Shown here: positions 38,545 through 46,362 of the stretch, in pieces | How the letters are laid out: every line of letters begins with the position of its first letter | Numbering within the stretch: position 1 is the first letter of the stretch | NCBI GenBank assembly: GCA_007751255.1 | Contig: CP036296.1 | Location: forward strand, 6,838,110-6,902,109 | Length of the DNA stretch: 64,000 nt | Origin: Engelhardtia mirabilis | Lineage (GTDB): Bacteria > Planctomycetota > UBA1135 > GCA-002686595 | Reading direction: 5' to 3' | Program-made: the position numbers and the translations under genes | Notes under the pieces: generated by a model | Database searches by the model: none | Told to the model about the DNA's origin: nothing | Seen by the model: only the letters and a program-made list of their open reading frames with translations

Positions 38545-39567
38545 ATGGCGAACCCGCCTCAGAAACGCGCCCACAAGGCCGCGACCGACGTCACGGTCGC
38601 ACCGCTCGAGGAGCGCAGCGGCATCGAGGAACTGGCTATCCGCTATTGGAAGCCGGCGATCGGCGTCTTTGCGGTCATTGCTGTGTTGCTGATGTACCGG
38701 AGCTACGAACAGAAGCAGGCCGCCGCCACCAACGATCACAGTTGGCAAGAACTCTCGAGGTACCTGGGCTTCATCGAGCAGCCTGGCACTGCGCCGGATG
38801 TCGCGGGTCTCGAGAAGGCGGCAATCGACCTCGAGGGCACCTTAGCCGGCCCCTGGGCGGCCGCCCTGCTCGCGCCGGCCTATGTGGAGATCGGGGATTA
38901 CGGCAAGGCCGACCAGGCCCTCCAGAGCTTCAGGACCAAGTACCCCCACCATCCGCTGGTCGATCCGGCCCTCGGCGGCGACGAGAGTGGAGCGTCGGGC
39001 TTGGCCGACAGGCTGAAGGCGTTGGAAGACCTCAAGAGCTCCCGACCGGAGCTCTTCGACAACCCGCCGCCGCCGTCCGATGCCCCGCGCGTCCGGCTGA
39101 ACACTTCCGCGGGTCCGATCACGGTCGCCCTTTACCCGGAGCGTGCACCAGGGCACGTGGAAAATTTCTTGGACAAAGTTGCCGCCGGCAACTACTCCGG
39201 AACCAAGTTCCACCGCGTGATGGACGGCTTCATGATCCAAGGTGGAGATCCCAACTCCATCGACGGGGATCCGAGCACATGGGGTCAAGGTGGCGGTGAA
39301 GTGACGCAACCCCAGGAGTTTAGCGACCTTGGGCACTTCCCCGGATACCTGTCGATGGCCAAGCGGCCCGATCAGGTGGACAGCTCCACCTACCAGTTCT
39401 TCCTCACCCTCGGCTCACCCCATCACCTCGACGGTGTTCATACCGTCTTTGGCAAGGTCGTCGAGGGAATGGAGACTGTCGAGGCAATCGGCAAGGGTGA
39501 GATCGTCGAAGGCACCGATCGCCCGGTCGCGCCGGTGACCATCGAGTCGGCAGAGATCATCGGCTAG
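38545..39567 (+). CDS. Membrane-anchored cyclophilin-type peptidyl-prolyl isomerase
   Basis: A 340-residue protein. A cytoplasmic N-terminus is followed by one membrane helix (PAIGVFAVIAVLLMYRS at about 33-50), a short helical TPR-like region (AYVEIGDYGKADQALQSFRT), and a cyclophilin domain from about 185. The domain carries LNTSAGPITVALYPERAPGH, GTKFHRVMDGFMIQGGDP and HTVFGKVVEGMETVEAI. Cyclophilins isomerise X-Pro bonds; the anchor suggests folding help in the periplasm. The ATG at 38545 follows AGAAGA. Upstream extension of the frame is not used. A strong terminator follows. Confidence 0.88.
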   Translation: MANPPQKRAHKAATDVTVAPLEERSGIEELAIRYWKPAIGVFAVIAVLLMYRSYEQKQAAATNDHSWQELSRYLGFIEQPGTAPDVAGLEKAAIDLEGTLAGPWAAALLAPAYVEIGDYGKADQALQSFRTKYPHHPLVDPALGGDESGASGLADRLKALEDLKSSRPELFDNPPPPSDAPRVRLNTSAGPITVALYPERAPGHVENFLDKVAAGNYSGTKFHRVMDGFMIQGGDPNSIDGDPSTWGQGGGEVTQPQEFSDLGHFPGYLSMAKRPDQVDSSTYQFFLTLGSPHHLDGVHTVFGKVVEGMETVEAIGKGEIVEGTDRPVAPVTIESAEIIG

Positions 39568-39594
39568 GCCCATCCCGCGCGGCCCGGTTCCAGG

Positions 39595-39632
39595 CAAGGC
39601 CTTCCCATCTGGGAGGGCCTTGTTCGTTTCAA
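39595..39632 (+). terminator. Rho-independent-type terminator of the cyclophilin gene
   Basis: CAAGGCCTTCCC pairs with GGGAGGGCCTTG (one G-U) around an ATCT loop, followed by TTCGTTTC. It lies 27 nt after the stop codon, the most terminator-like hairpin in the window. Confidence 0.8.
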
Positions 39633-39999
39633 GCAGACCCCGCCGAGTTGAGAGCCTTGACGTTCTGGCCCAGCCAGCCCCGGGCACCAGGAAAGCTCCT
39701 GGCCCAATCGATGGGGCCCCGATCCCGTTGGAGGGTCAACAGCCTCACTCGTATCCATCGCCAAGGTGCTCAGCCCTGTTCGGTCACCAGGATCCGCGCC
39801 CAGCACGCCCAAACGGCGGCCTCTCGCCCGCTGGCGGCACCTTGCGGACCGAGCCCCCGCAGGCGGGGCTTCACGCCCCGCCCGCGACGGGTCGGTTCGC
39901 AAGGTGCCGTCAGCGGGCGAGAGGCCGCCGTTTGGGCGTGCTGGGCGCGGATCCTGGTGACCGACCCGGGTTAGCCGCACTCGACGAATTGGACCGCCC
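39633..39999. other. Gene-free region carrying a long inverted repeat
   Basis: Frames on both strands here are artefacts of the repeat: the two arms translate to nearly the same peptide in opposite directions. Apart from the inverted repeat at 39781-39963 and a short hairpin around CCAGGAAAGCTCCTGG (39687-39702), I see nothing. Confidence 0.6.
39781..39963. repeat. 183-nt inverted repeat with 72-nt arms
   Basis: The left arm 39781-39852 and right arm 39892-39963 are complementary at 70 of 72 positions; the loop is 39 nt and itself GC-rich and foldable. The arms begin CGGTCACCAGGATCCGCG. It sits between convergent genes (cyclophilin and parB). The size and near identity of the arms suggest a recent, perhaps mobile, palindromic element. 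No flanking target duplication is obvious. Confidence 0.92.
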
Positions 40000-40911
40000 T
40001 CAGATGGTGTCTGGCGGGGCCAACTGATCAACGAGGACCTCGAGCCCGTCCTTGTCGAAGTACTCGATCAGGATCTGTCCTCTGTACCCCGGGCGGTTGC
40101 GAATCTCGACCTTGGTGCCCAGGGCTCGCTGAAGGCGCTCCGTAAGCGCCCTTGCCCAGGGCTCCTGCGACTTGGGAGCTTCTCCATCCGGGGCCTGGCT
40201 CGACGGCTTGGCCTCGCCCGCCGACTCCTGAGGAGCCTTCGGGGCCCTCCCCGTGAGCTCGCGGACAGCCTCCCGAACAGCCTCCTCGGCAGTCCGGACC
40301 GACATGCCGTCGTGAACGATCTTGTCCGCCAGGGCAAGCTGCACCTCCTCTGCCGGAATCCCCAGCAGCGCGCGGGCGTGCCCCATCGACAGGGCGGACT
40401 CTGCAACGAGCTTCTGGATCGCGTCCGGCAACTCGAGGAGCCGAAGGTGATTCGTGACCGTCGACCGCTTCAGCCCCACCCGTTCGGCAACTCCGGCTTG
40501 TGTAAGCCCCAGATCGCTCACCATCCGTTGATAGCCGTGGGCTCGCTCAATCGGGTCGAGGTCCTCCCTCTGGAGGTTCTCGACCAGAGCGAGCTCGATC
40601 ATCTCCGCGTCGGTGACCCCCTCTCGGATGACCGCCGGAACCGAAACCAGCCCGGCATCCCTGGAGGCCCTCCACCGACGCTCGCCAGCGATCAGCTGCA
40701 GTCCGGTCCCTGTTCGCCTCAACACCACCGGTTGGAGCACCCCGTGGGTCCGTATGCTCTCCCGGAGCTCCGCCAGAGCCGTCTCGTCGAAATGCTCCCT
40801 CGGTTGGTACGGGTTGGGCTGAATCTGGTCGACGGCTACTTGAGTCGTCGAGTCCGACGCCGGCTTTGACCCGAGCAACGAGCCAAGCCCTCTTCCCAGT
40901 CGTTTCTCCAT
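40000..40911 (-). CDS. parB: ParB chromosome-partitioning protein
   Basis: ParB (Spo0J) is the CTPase clamp that loads at parS and directs origin segregation. The 303-residue protein starts MEKRLGRGLGSLLGS, the usual ParA-interacting N-terminus. It has the CTP-binding blocks NPYQPREHFDETALAELRES, VVLRRTGTGLQLIAGERRWR and ALVENLQREDLDPIERAHGY. An HTH follows (GLTQAGVAERVGLKRSTVTN). The C-terminus has the dimer domain RGQILIEYFDKDGLEVLVDQ. ATG 40911 has GGAGA 8-9 nt upstream; a GTG at 40941 is possible but would include the parS site. parA is not adjacent but lies about 19 kb to the right. Confidence 0.96.
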   Translation of the reverse strand: MEKRLGRGLGSLLGSKPASDSTTQVAVDQIQPNPYQPREHFDETALAELRESIRTHGVLQPVVLRRTGTGLQLIAGERRWRASRDAGLVSVPAVIREGVTDAEMIELALVENLQREDLDPIERAHGYQRMVSDLGLTQAGVAERVGLKRSTVTNHLRLLELPDAIQKLVAESALSMGHARALLGIPAEEVQLALADKIVHDGMSVRTAEEAVREAVRELTGRAPKAPQESAGEAKPSSQAPDGEAPKSQEPWARALTERLQRALGTKVEIRNRPGYRGQILIEYFDKDGLEVLVDQLAPPDTI

Positions 40912-40933
40912 CGAGTGTTCTCCGTCGGGTGGA

Positions 40934-40949
40934 TGTTCCACGTGGAACC
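40934..40949. promoter_or_regulatory. parS centromere site
   Basis: TGTTCCACGTGGAACC matches the bacterial parS consensus TGTTNCACGTGNAACA at all but the last base, with a perfect 14-bp palindrome GTTCCACGTGGAAC. It lies 22 nt upstream of the parB start, a common position, and just before the divergent membrane-protein gene. Confidence 0.88.
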
Positions 40950-41651
40950 ATGCGGACGATAGGGATGGGACTCACGCCAAGCGAGATGGTCACACCGAAT
41001 CCAAGAATCGTCGTGCTGTTTGCCACCCTCAGGGCAACGGCTGCGCTCTGGCGTCGAACGCCCGGTGCCGGGCTCGCACTCGTCGCGCCCAGCCTCATCT
41101 GGCCGGCGCTGGACCGTGCCCACGAGCTTGGAGGTCTGGCATTGCGAGACGCCAGCAGCGCAGCCTGGCAGCCCGACGGGCTCTGGAGCTGCGCCTTGGT
41201 TGGTGCGCTTCTCTCAAGCTGGACCGTCGATCGACTGTCCCCGCTGCTGGGAGAAGGAGGTCGCGATGCTCGAGCCCTCGCCATCTGGTCGATCTGCGCG
41301 ATCGGGCCTTGCGCCTCGGTCGGCCTCGGACTGGCTTCGATGGCTCTTGCCGGCTCACCGCTGGGGATGAGCGCGGTCGCTTTCGGGATCACCTCGGTGA
41401 TTCAGATCGGGGCCCTGGCTGGCCTCGGTGCGCAGCTGGGCCTCCGGACCCCGGCCTGCATCGCGATCATCGGTTGCCTAGGCTGGCTGGCGCCGATGGT
41501 ACTCACGCTCACCCGCGCGCCCGCGTCGGTCGTCGGCTGGTTCGACGCGCGAGCCCTCGGAGATCTCAACTCGCAAACCGCCCTTGCCGCGGCGATGGTG
41601 GGTGGGTCCGTGGCAGTGCTCGTCACCGAGGCCCGGAGGTCGCGCACGTGA
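40950..41651 (+). CDS. Membrane protein of unknown function
   Basis: A protein of about 233 residues with about five to six hydrophobic segments (PGAGLALVAPSLIWPALD, LWSCALVGALLSSWTVD, LAIWSICAIGPCASVGLGLA, CIAIIGCLGWLAPMVLTL). No family is recognised. Several ATGs are available (40950, 40965, 40986); I use the first, which immediately follows parS. Its stop overlaps the GTG of the phosphoesterase gene by 4 nt, so the two are translated from one message. Confidence 0.65.
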   Translation: MRTIGMGLTPSEMVTPNPRIVVLFATLRATAALWRRTPGAGLALVAPSLIWPALDRAHELGGLALRDASSAAWQPDGLWSCALVGALLSSWTVDRLSPLLGEGGRDARALAIWSICAIGPCASVGLGLASMALAGSPLGMSAVAFGITSVIQIGALAGLGAQLGLRTPACIAIIGCLGWLAPMVLTLTRAPASVVGWFDARALGDLNSQTALAAAMVGGSVAVLVTEARRSRT

Positions 41652-42382
41652 AGTACGGCGTGCTTGGCGACGTCCACTCGAATCTTTCTGCCCTCGAGGA
41701 AGCACTGGCAGAGATGGATCGGCGCGGTGTGGACGTGGTCGTCTCGGTGGGCGACGTCGTTGGCTACGGAGCTGCACCGTCCGAGACGATCCAACTCCTC
41801 CGAGATCGAAACGTCTGGGTGGTGAAGGGCAACCACGACGCCGCCTGTGTCGGTGACGAGGACGACCGCTACTTCAATCGGTATGCGCGCGAAGCCGTGC
41901 GTTGGACGCGGTCGACGTTGGGTGGGGACGAACTCGATTGGCTGCGTGCCCTGCCCATGACTCTCGAACTCGAGCACTGCCATGTGGCCCACGGGACACT
42001 CGATTCACCCGAGGCCTACGAGTACACGCTCGGAGTGCAGAATGCTCGTCCATCGATCGATCACATGTCGAAGCAGGTCTGCTTCGTGGGTCACAGCCAC
42101 ATTCCGGTCACGATCCTCCTGCCCAGCGAGAGTCCGACACGGGTTGCCCTGGCGCCCGACCCGTTCCTCGACCTCACCGAGGCACACCGCGCGATTGTCA
42201 ATGTCGGCAGCGTGGGGCAACCGCGCGACGAAGACCCGAGGCTTGCTATGGGCATCTACGATGTCGACGCAGCGACCATCGAGATCGTCCGTCGCGAGTA
42301 CGACATTGAACGGGAAGCTGCCCGGATCCGGGCCGCGGGTCTACCCAACGTCCTCGCTGATCGCCTTTGGCTAGGCCTCTGA
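41648..42382 (+). CDS. Calcineurin-like metallophosphoesterase
   Basis: A 244-residue cytosolic phosphoesterase with the complete dinuclear metal set: GDVHSN (7-12), GDVVGYG, GNHDAA and GHSHIP, plus VNVGSVGQPRDEDPR near the C-terminus. It is closest to the YfcE/diadenosine-tetraphosphatase-like group of small enzymes found in many bacteria. It starts at GTG in a 4-nt overlap with the membrane-protein gene. The physiological substrate is not evident. Confidence 0.88.
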   Translation: MKYGVLGDVHSNLSALEEALAEMDRRGVDVVVSVGDVVGYGAAPSETIQLLRDRNVWVVKGNHDAACVGDEDDRYFNRYAREAVRWTRSTLGGDELDWLRALPMTLELEHCHVAHGTLDSPEAYEYTLGVQNARPSIDHMSKQVCFVGHSHIPVTILLPSESPTRVALAPDPFLDLTEAHRAIVNVGSVGQPRDEDPRLAMGIYDVDAATIEIVRREYDIEREAARIRAAGLPNVLADRLWLGL

Positions 42383-42503
42383 GTTCAGCGATGCGCGCCT
42401 TGAATCGAATGGTCGAGGATGACCGTCGCGCCCAGGCCATGACGAGGGCCCAAGAGCAGCGAAGCGGCCCGATTGGCGCGCGAGTCGCGGTGGCGCGTCC
42501 GGA

Positions 42504-43826
42504 CTAGGCCGGCGATCGAAGGTACGCGAGGCCCTCCGGCAACTCGCGCGCGCCTTCGCCCAAGCCAGCGCCGAACAGCAGGGCGATGTCTCGGAGGGGG
42601 CGCTCGTCACCACGGAAGATGAAGACGCCGACGTCGGGCGCGCTTCCAACCGCCATGAGCACCTCGAGAATCGACGACGCATTGCAGCGCCGCGGCCCGA
42701 CCTCCAGCTCCACCGGTGTTCCGTGGTGGTTGACGACGCTGACGATCAACGCAACGGGCCGCGCGTGCAGCTGCACGCCATCTGGCAGCTCCACTTCCAG
42801 TTCGCGGATGCGGGTGTAGTCAGAGAGCACGGCGATCGCGATGGGTCGACCGGCTTCGAGCACGTCCGCGGCCCCGACGAGCAGGTCGTTGAGGATCGTC
42901 GCCTGAACCTGAACAGGGTCGACAACTTGCGCGAGGAGCCGCCGGGTCGACTCACACCGCAAGTCGTTCTCATGGCGCTCGTGGAAGTGCGTCAGGTGAG
43001 TCACAGCCTCGAGCAGGTGGAGCGAGATCGAGGTGTAGCCGCGCAAGGCCACCAACCGACGATCGTTGGCCTCGAGGACGGTGTTCTTGACGTAGGTATC
43101 GTAAGTCGACTGTAAATTATGGACAGTCGCCTCATAGACCCGAGCCTGCGCCTCGGTGCAGTGGCGCGCTAGGAACTCCTGGCGTACTCGAGGCTCTGAG
43201 ATCGGCTGGATCCCCAACTCACCGAGCATTTGCGCCGCCTGACCGAACTTCGAAGCGACCTCAGCGATGCGCTGCTCCTCATCGCTGAGTTCGTCCTGCC
43301 CGACGTTGTGCGGCAGCCGAACTCGGGAGGTCGGATGACCAACGAAGTCTGCCGCAAGCGAACCCGTGCTCGGCTCAATCCCGGCCGTATGCCCCTCTGA
43401 CCTCACTGCTTCCACCAGCATCGCCAGCGCCTCACCGACGAACGTCGTCGCCCGACTCAGTCGACCAGCCAGGCGCTCATGCGTCGATTCCTCGATCCAG
43501 TCGCGAATTCCGTAGGAATCCAGGCGGCCCTGCAAATGCAACAACGAATGGCCGGTGAGCGAGAACCCACGTATGGCCGCCACCAACTCGGTCAGATCGG
43601 CGAAGCGTCGATTGGTTCGGGCGCCGTGATCGTCGAGAAAAGACTCGAGCACCTGCGCTTCGTGTAGCAGCTGGAAGGCCCGGGCCTTCGTCCAACCGCT
43701 CGCACCTGCGCCTTCGACGGTGTTCAGAAGCCTGAAGAACGGCTCCGACTGCACCTGAAGCAGCTCGGCGAATCGAGCCTCCTCGATGACCTGCTCGATC
43801 GGGGCTTCCGGGGCGGGGCTATTCAC
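42504..43826 (-). CDS. Protein with a C-terminal HPr-like phosphocarrier domain
   Basis: A 440-residue protein. The first 330 residues are helical, rich in Glu, Leu, Ala and Arg, and unrecognised. The last 90 look like the PTS phosphocarrier HPr: VELPDGVQLHARPVALIVS, with the active-site-type histidine in LHARP at 354, then NASSILEVLMAVG with serine 385. The 31-residue spacing equals that of HPr His15 and Ser46, which is strong support. A free HPr is about 88 residues, so this would be a fusion, likely regulatory rather than a general sugar phosphocarrier. The gene starts with GTG at 43826, 41 bp inside the divergent sigma-factor frame. Confidence 0.75.
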   Translation of the reverse strand: MNSPAPEAPIEQVIEEARFAELLQVQSEPFFRLLNTVEGAGASGWTKARAFQLLHEAQVLESFLDDHGARTNRRFADLTELVAAIRGFSLTGHSLLHLQGRLDSYGIRDWIEESTHERLAGRLSRATTFVGEALAMLVEAVRSEGHTAGIEPSTGSLAADFVGHPTSRVRLPHNVGQDELSDEEQRIAEVASKFGQAAQMLGELGIQPISEPRVRQEFLARHCTEAQARVYEATVHNLQSTYDTYVKNTVLEANDRRLVALRGYTSISLHLLEAVTHLTHFHERHENDLRCESTRRLLAQVVDPVQVQATILNDLLVGAADVLEAGRPIAIAVLSDYTRIRELEVELPDGVQLHARPVALIVSVVNHHGTPVELEVGPRRCNASSILEVLMAVGSAPDVGVFIFRGDERPLRDIALLFGAGLGEGARELPEGLAYLRSPA

Positions 43827-44823
43827 TCCGTCAACCCTACCAGACCCCCGATCGACAGGTCGGCCGACCGTCGCGCCCGAAACCCCCAGGCGACCTCAAG
43901 AGGGCAGCCCCACCCCGTCGATCGATCGGGCCTGGGGCATCCCGCAGGCAGCCGCCGCTGCCAACCCCAGGATCCGAGATCCTCTCTCCCCGGCCCAGGG
44001 CCAGGAGGCCGCCATTTCCGCCGAGCGCTGTCTGGAGACCTACCTCCAGGAGATCAACGAGGTGCCCCTTCTCACCGCAGAAGAGGAGCGCGAGCTCGGG
44101 ACCCGGATCCAATCCGGCGACCTCGAGGCGCGCGAGCACATGATTCGGGCGAACCTCCGCCTGGTCGTGTCCATCGCCAAGATGTACTCCGACCGCGGCC
44201 TTTCCCTGCAGGACCTCATCGCCGAGGGCAACATCGGCCTGATGAAGGCCGCGGAGAAGTTCGACCCCAAGGCCGGCTGCCGCTTCTCCACCTACGGCTC
44301 CTGGTGGATCAAGCAGTCGATCCGCCGCGCCCTCTCGAGCACGGTCCAATCCGTCCGAGTGCCGGGCTACATGAACGAGATGATCTCCAAGTGGCGCAAC
44401 GTCAGCGCGGAGCTCTCCTACCGTCTCGGCCGCACCCCGAACATCTCCGAGGTCGCCAACGAACTCGGCATCCCCGAGGAGAGTTGGGGCGTCCTCCGCA
44501 ACACCATCCACACCTCGGCCCTAGGACCCCAGGTCTCCCTCGACGCCCTCAGCATCCACCAAGAGGTGGTCGAGGATGAGAAGACCGCGGCCCCCGAGGA
44601 CCTGATCGCCCACGCCGACCTGCTCGGCCGCCTGGCCGACCTGCTCGAGTTCCTCGACGAACGCGAATCGACCATCCTGCGCCTGCGCTACGGCCTTCAA
44701 GACGGCGCCGAGCCGATGACCCTGAAGGAGATCGGCAAGGTCGTCGGCCTCACCCGCGAGCGCGTCCGCCAGATCGAGCGCGATGTGCTCGGCCGCCTGC
44801 AGCGGGTGATCGAGGGAGACTGA
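43786..44823 (+). CDS. Sigma-70 family RNA polymerase sigma factor (RpoD-like)
   Basis: A 345-residue sigma factor with regions 1.2 to 4. Region 1.2 is CLETYLQEINEVPLLTAEEE; region 2 has ANLRLVVSIAKMYSDRGLSL, then AEGNIGLMKAAEKFDPKAG and FSTYGSWWIKQSIRRAL. Region 3 includes SYRLGRTPNISEVANELGI, and region 4 ends EIGKVVGLTRERVRQIERDV. It is either the housekeeping factor without a long 1.1 domain or a group 2 paralogue. The first 80 residues are low-complexity. The only ordinary start, ATG 43786, overlaps the divergent HPr-domain gene by 41 bp, so the start is uncertain. A hairpin follows the stop. Confidence 0.9.
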   Translation: MTCSIGASGAGLFTPSTLPDPRSTGRPTVAPETPRRPQEGSPTPSIDRAWGIPQAAAAANPRIRDPLSPAQGQEAAISAERCLETYLQEINEVPLLTAEEERELGTRIQSGDLEAREHMIRANLRLVVSIAKMYSDRGLSLQDLIAEGNIGLMKAAEKFDPKAGCRFSTYGSWWIKQSIRRALSSTVQSVRVPGYMNEMISKWRNVSAELSYRLGRTPNISEVANELGIPEESWGVLRNTIHTSALGPQVSLDALSIHQEVVEDEKTAAPEDLIAHADLLGRLADLLEFLDERESTILRLRYGLQDGAEPMTLKEIGKVVGLTRERVRQIERDVLGRLQRVIEGD

Positions 44824-44848
44824 GCCGACCCGAGACGTCGTCACCATC

Positions 44849-44883
44849 CGGGGGCGCCTGGCGACAGCAGCCGGGTGCCCCCG
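44849..44883 (+). terminator. Hairpin downstream of the sigma factor gene
   Basis: CGGGGGCGCCTGG pairs with CCGGGTGCCCCCG (two G-U pairs) around a 9-nt loop, 25 nt after the stop. It is followed by CTTCCGTTCGG, only mildly U-rich. Confidence 0.6.
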
Positions 44884-45050
44884 CTTCCGTTCGGCCCAAG
44901 CCACAGACCCTCCTGGAAGTCCCACCGGCACCGGTCTACGAGGTCACCGCAACGGGCCCAAGGACGCAGAGTCTTCGCCGCTAGACGAGCAGCTAGGCTG
45001 CCGCCCGCCCATCGATCCCCTGACCCCGCCACCACGGCCAGAGACCCACC

Positions 45051-45278
45051 ATGAACATCCGCATCGAGTACTGCGTCCGCTGAAACTACCTCCCCCAGGC
45101 GACCGGTCTGGTCGCCGAACTCCAAGCAGCATTCGGAGCTGCCGAGATCGACGCTGAACTCGTGAAGGGTGACCGCGGAGCTTTTGAAGTCAGCGTCGGT
45201 GATCGCTTGATCTTCTCGAAGCTTCGCGAGGGGCGGTTTCCAACCTATCAGGAGATCCCCAACCTCTTGGCGGGATAG
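45051..45278 (+). CDS. SelW/Rdx-family selenoprotein (CxxU), UGA read as selenocysteine
   Basis: A 75-residue thioredoxin-fold redox protein of the Rdx (SelW/SelT/SelH) family. The frame is ATG, MNIRIEYCVR, UGA (45081-45083), NYLPQATGLVAELQAAF, ending EGRFPTYQEIPNLLAG and TAG. Cys8 and UGA-encoded residue 11 form CxxU at the exact site of the CxxC/CxxU motif in this family, after the first beta strand. Family features after it are also present (YLPQA helix, FEVSVGDRLIFSKLREG, the FP..EI helix). Without readthrough only 10 residues would be made. A hairpin with a GGUCU loop, 21 nt past the UGA, matches the bacterial SECIS pattern. The gene stands alone between the sigma factor terminator and a hairpin at 45286-45303. 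The start has no strong Shine-Dalgarno. Confidence 0.85.
45098..45116 (+). promoter_or_regulatory. SECIS element of the SelW-like gene
   Basis: GGCGACC (45098-45104) pairs perfectly with GGUCGCC (45110-45116), leaving a 5-nt loop GGUCU. The loop is the sequence known from the E. coli fdhF SECIS and starts with G. The distance from UGA to loop, 21 nt, is inside the usual 16-37 nt window. SelB would bind this loop. Confidence 0.85.
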
Positions 45279-46362
45279 GGTCCTCGTTGCCCGCGGGGGC
45301 AACCCGCTCCCGCGGAAGCGACAGCCGGCATCAGACACCAGACCACTTGCGGTACGCGAGTCGCTCCGCAAGTTGGATCGAGCACACCGCGATTGGCCGC
45401 GGACCACTCGCTCGATCTGCAGCTGAGGGCCCCGCCGTCCACCCTAGAACGCGGACGGCTCGAGGGTCAGGGCCGGTCACTCGCGACCGGAAAAATCGGC
45501 GAGCTTCGAGGGCGACTTCTGACCCTCGCGACCGCCGATCGATGCCGGCGAGCCTTGCGCGCCGCCGAGACACCTTGCGATCGGACGAGCTCAGCCCCGC
45601 CCGCCAAGGAGCCGCCCGTCGGCCCGGGGCCGATAGCCCACCGACCGAGCCTTCGCTCGGGTGTCAGCCCCGCGCCGGCCGTTGTCCCCCAGAGACCCAC
45701 GGCTGGTCTCGGCGCCCCGGCCCCGGTTGAGGCTGCAGGGCCCTCGCACCGGACTCAGTCGACGACTCCCGGGTCGCCATGGACGGCCGCAAGGACCCTT
45801 CACTCCGCCGCAACGGTGCAATCTCGGCGATGCGAGGGTCCGGTTCGAGCCGCTCGATGCAAGGTCCAAGCATGGTGCGCGGGAGCCGTCGGGGCCCCGT
45901 CGACAGGCACCAAGTTGATCCTTCCCAGCCAGCCGCGGTCACCGTCGACCCGCCCGGGCTGAACTCGCGGGGGGGATTCCCAGCCACCGTCCAGGAACCT
46001 CGGACCCGTAATCGCCGCGCCACCACCCCCGAGGATTCTCGGCGATCCCGCCTTCGCGCACGCTCGCCGATCAGGTTCGGCGAGTTCCGACGGTCGACCG
46101 CCAGCGCCCGGGAGCTCGACCTGGCATCTGGCCTGATTCGGCGAACGCCACCTGTCCGCGCTCCATCCATTCCGATCCGCCAAGTTCTCGGCCTCAGTCG
46201 AAGCCAACTCCATCCCTTCCGCCCGATCCCCTGATCCCGCGCGCGAGGGGGCCCGCGCCCGTGGGAACGATCGCCCCCGTCTACCCCCGGGAGTTCACCG
46301 GATCACCAGCCACGACGATCCGGCCATCCCATAGAACGGCAGACCCGCGAACTCCGCCGACT
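45279..46362. other. 1.08-kb region without a recognisable gene
   Basis: The region starts with a hairpin, GTTGCCC and GGGCAAC around GCGG (45286-45303), probably the end of the SelW transcript. A second short inverted repeat, ACTTGCGG with CCGCAAGT, lies at about 45348-45372. All open frames here are Arg/Ser/Pro-rich and look like chance frames in GC-rich DNA. I looked for tRNA, tmRNA and RNase P motifs and found none. It may hold decayed sequence or an RNA I cannot recognise. Confidence 0.5.

Noticed and set aside
39564-40031. A minus-strand 155-residue ORF over the inverted repeat
   Set aside because: Its peptide appears almost unchanged on the other strand, which shows that it is a product of the inverted repeat.
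45393-46234. Several open frames of 130-190 residues on both strands
   Set aside because: Overlapping, Arg/Ser/Pro-rich, no ribosome sites, no family resemblance.
45279-46362. tRNA, tmRNA or RNase P RNA in the gene-free kilobase
   Set aside because: A GGTTCGA string occurs near 45840, but no T-arm or acceptor stem pairs around it, and no other signature is found.
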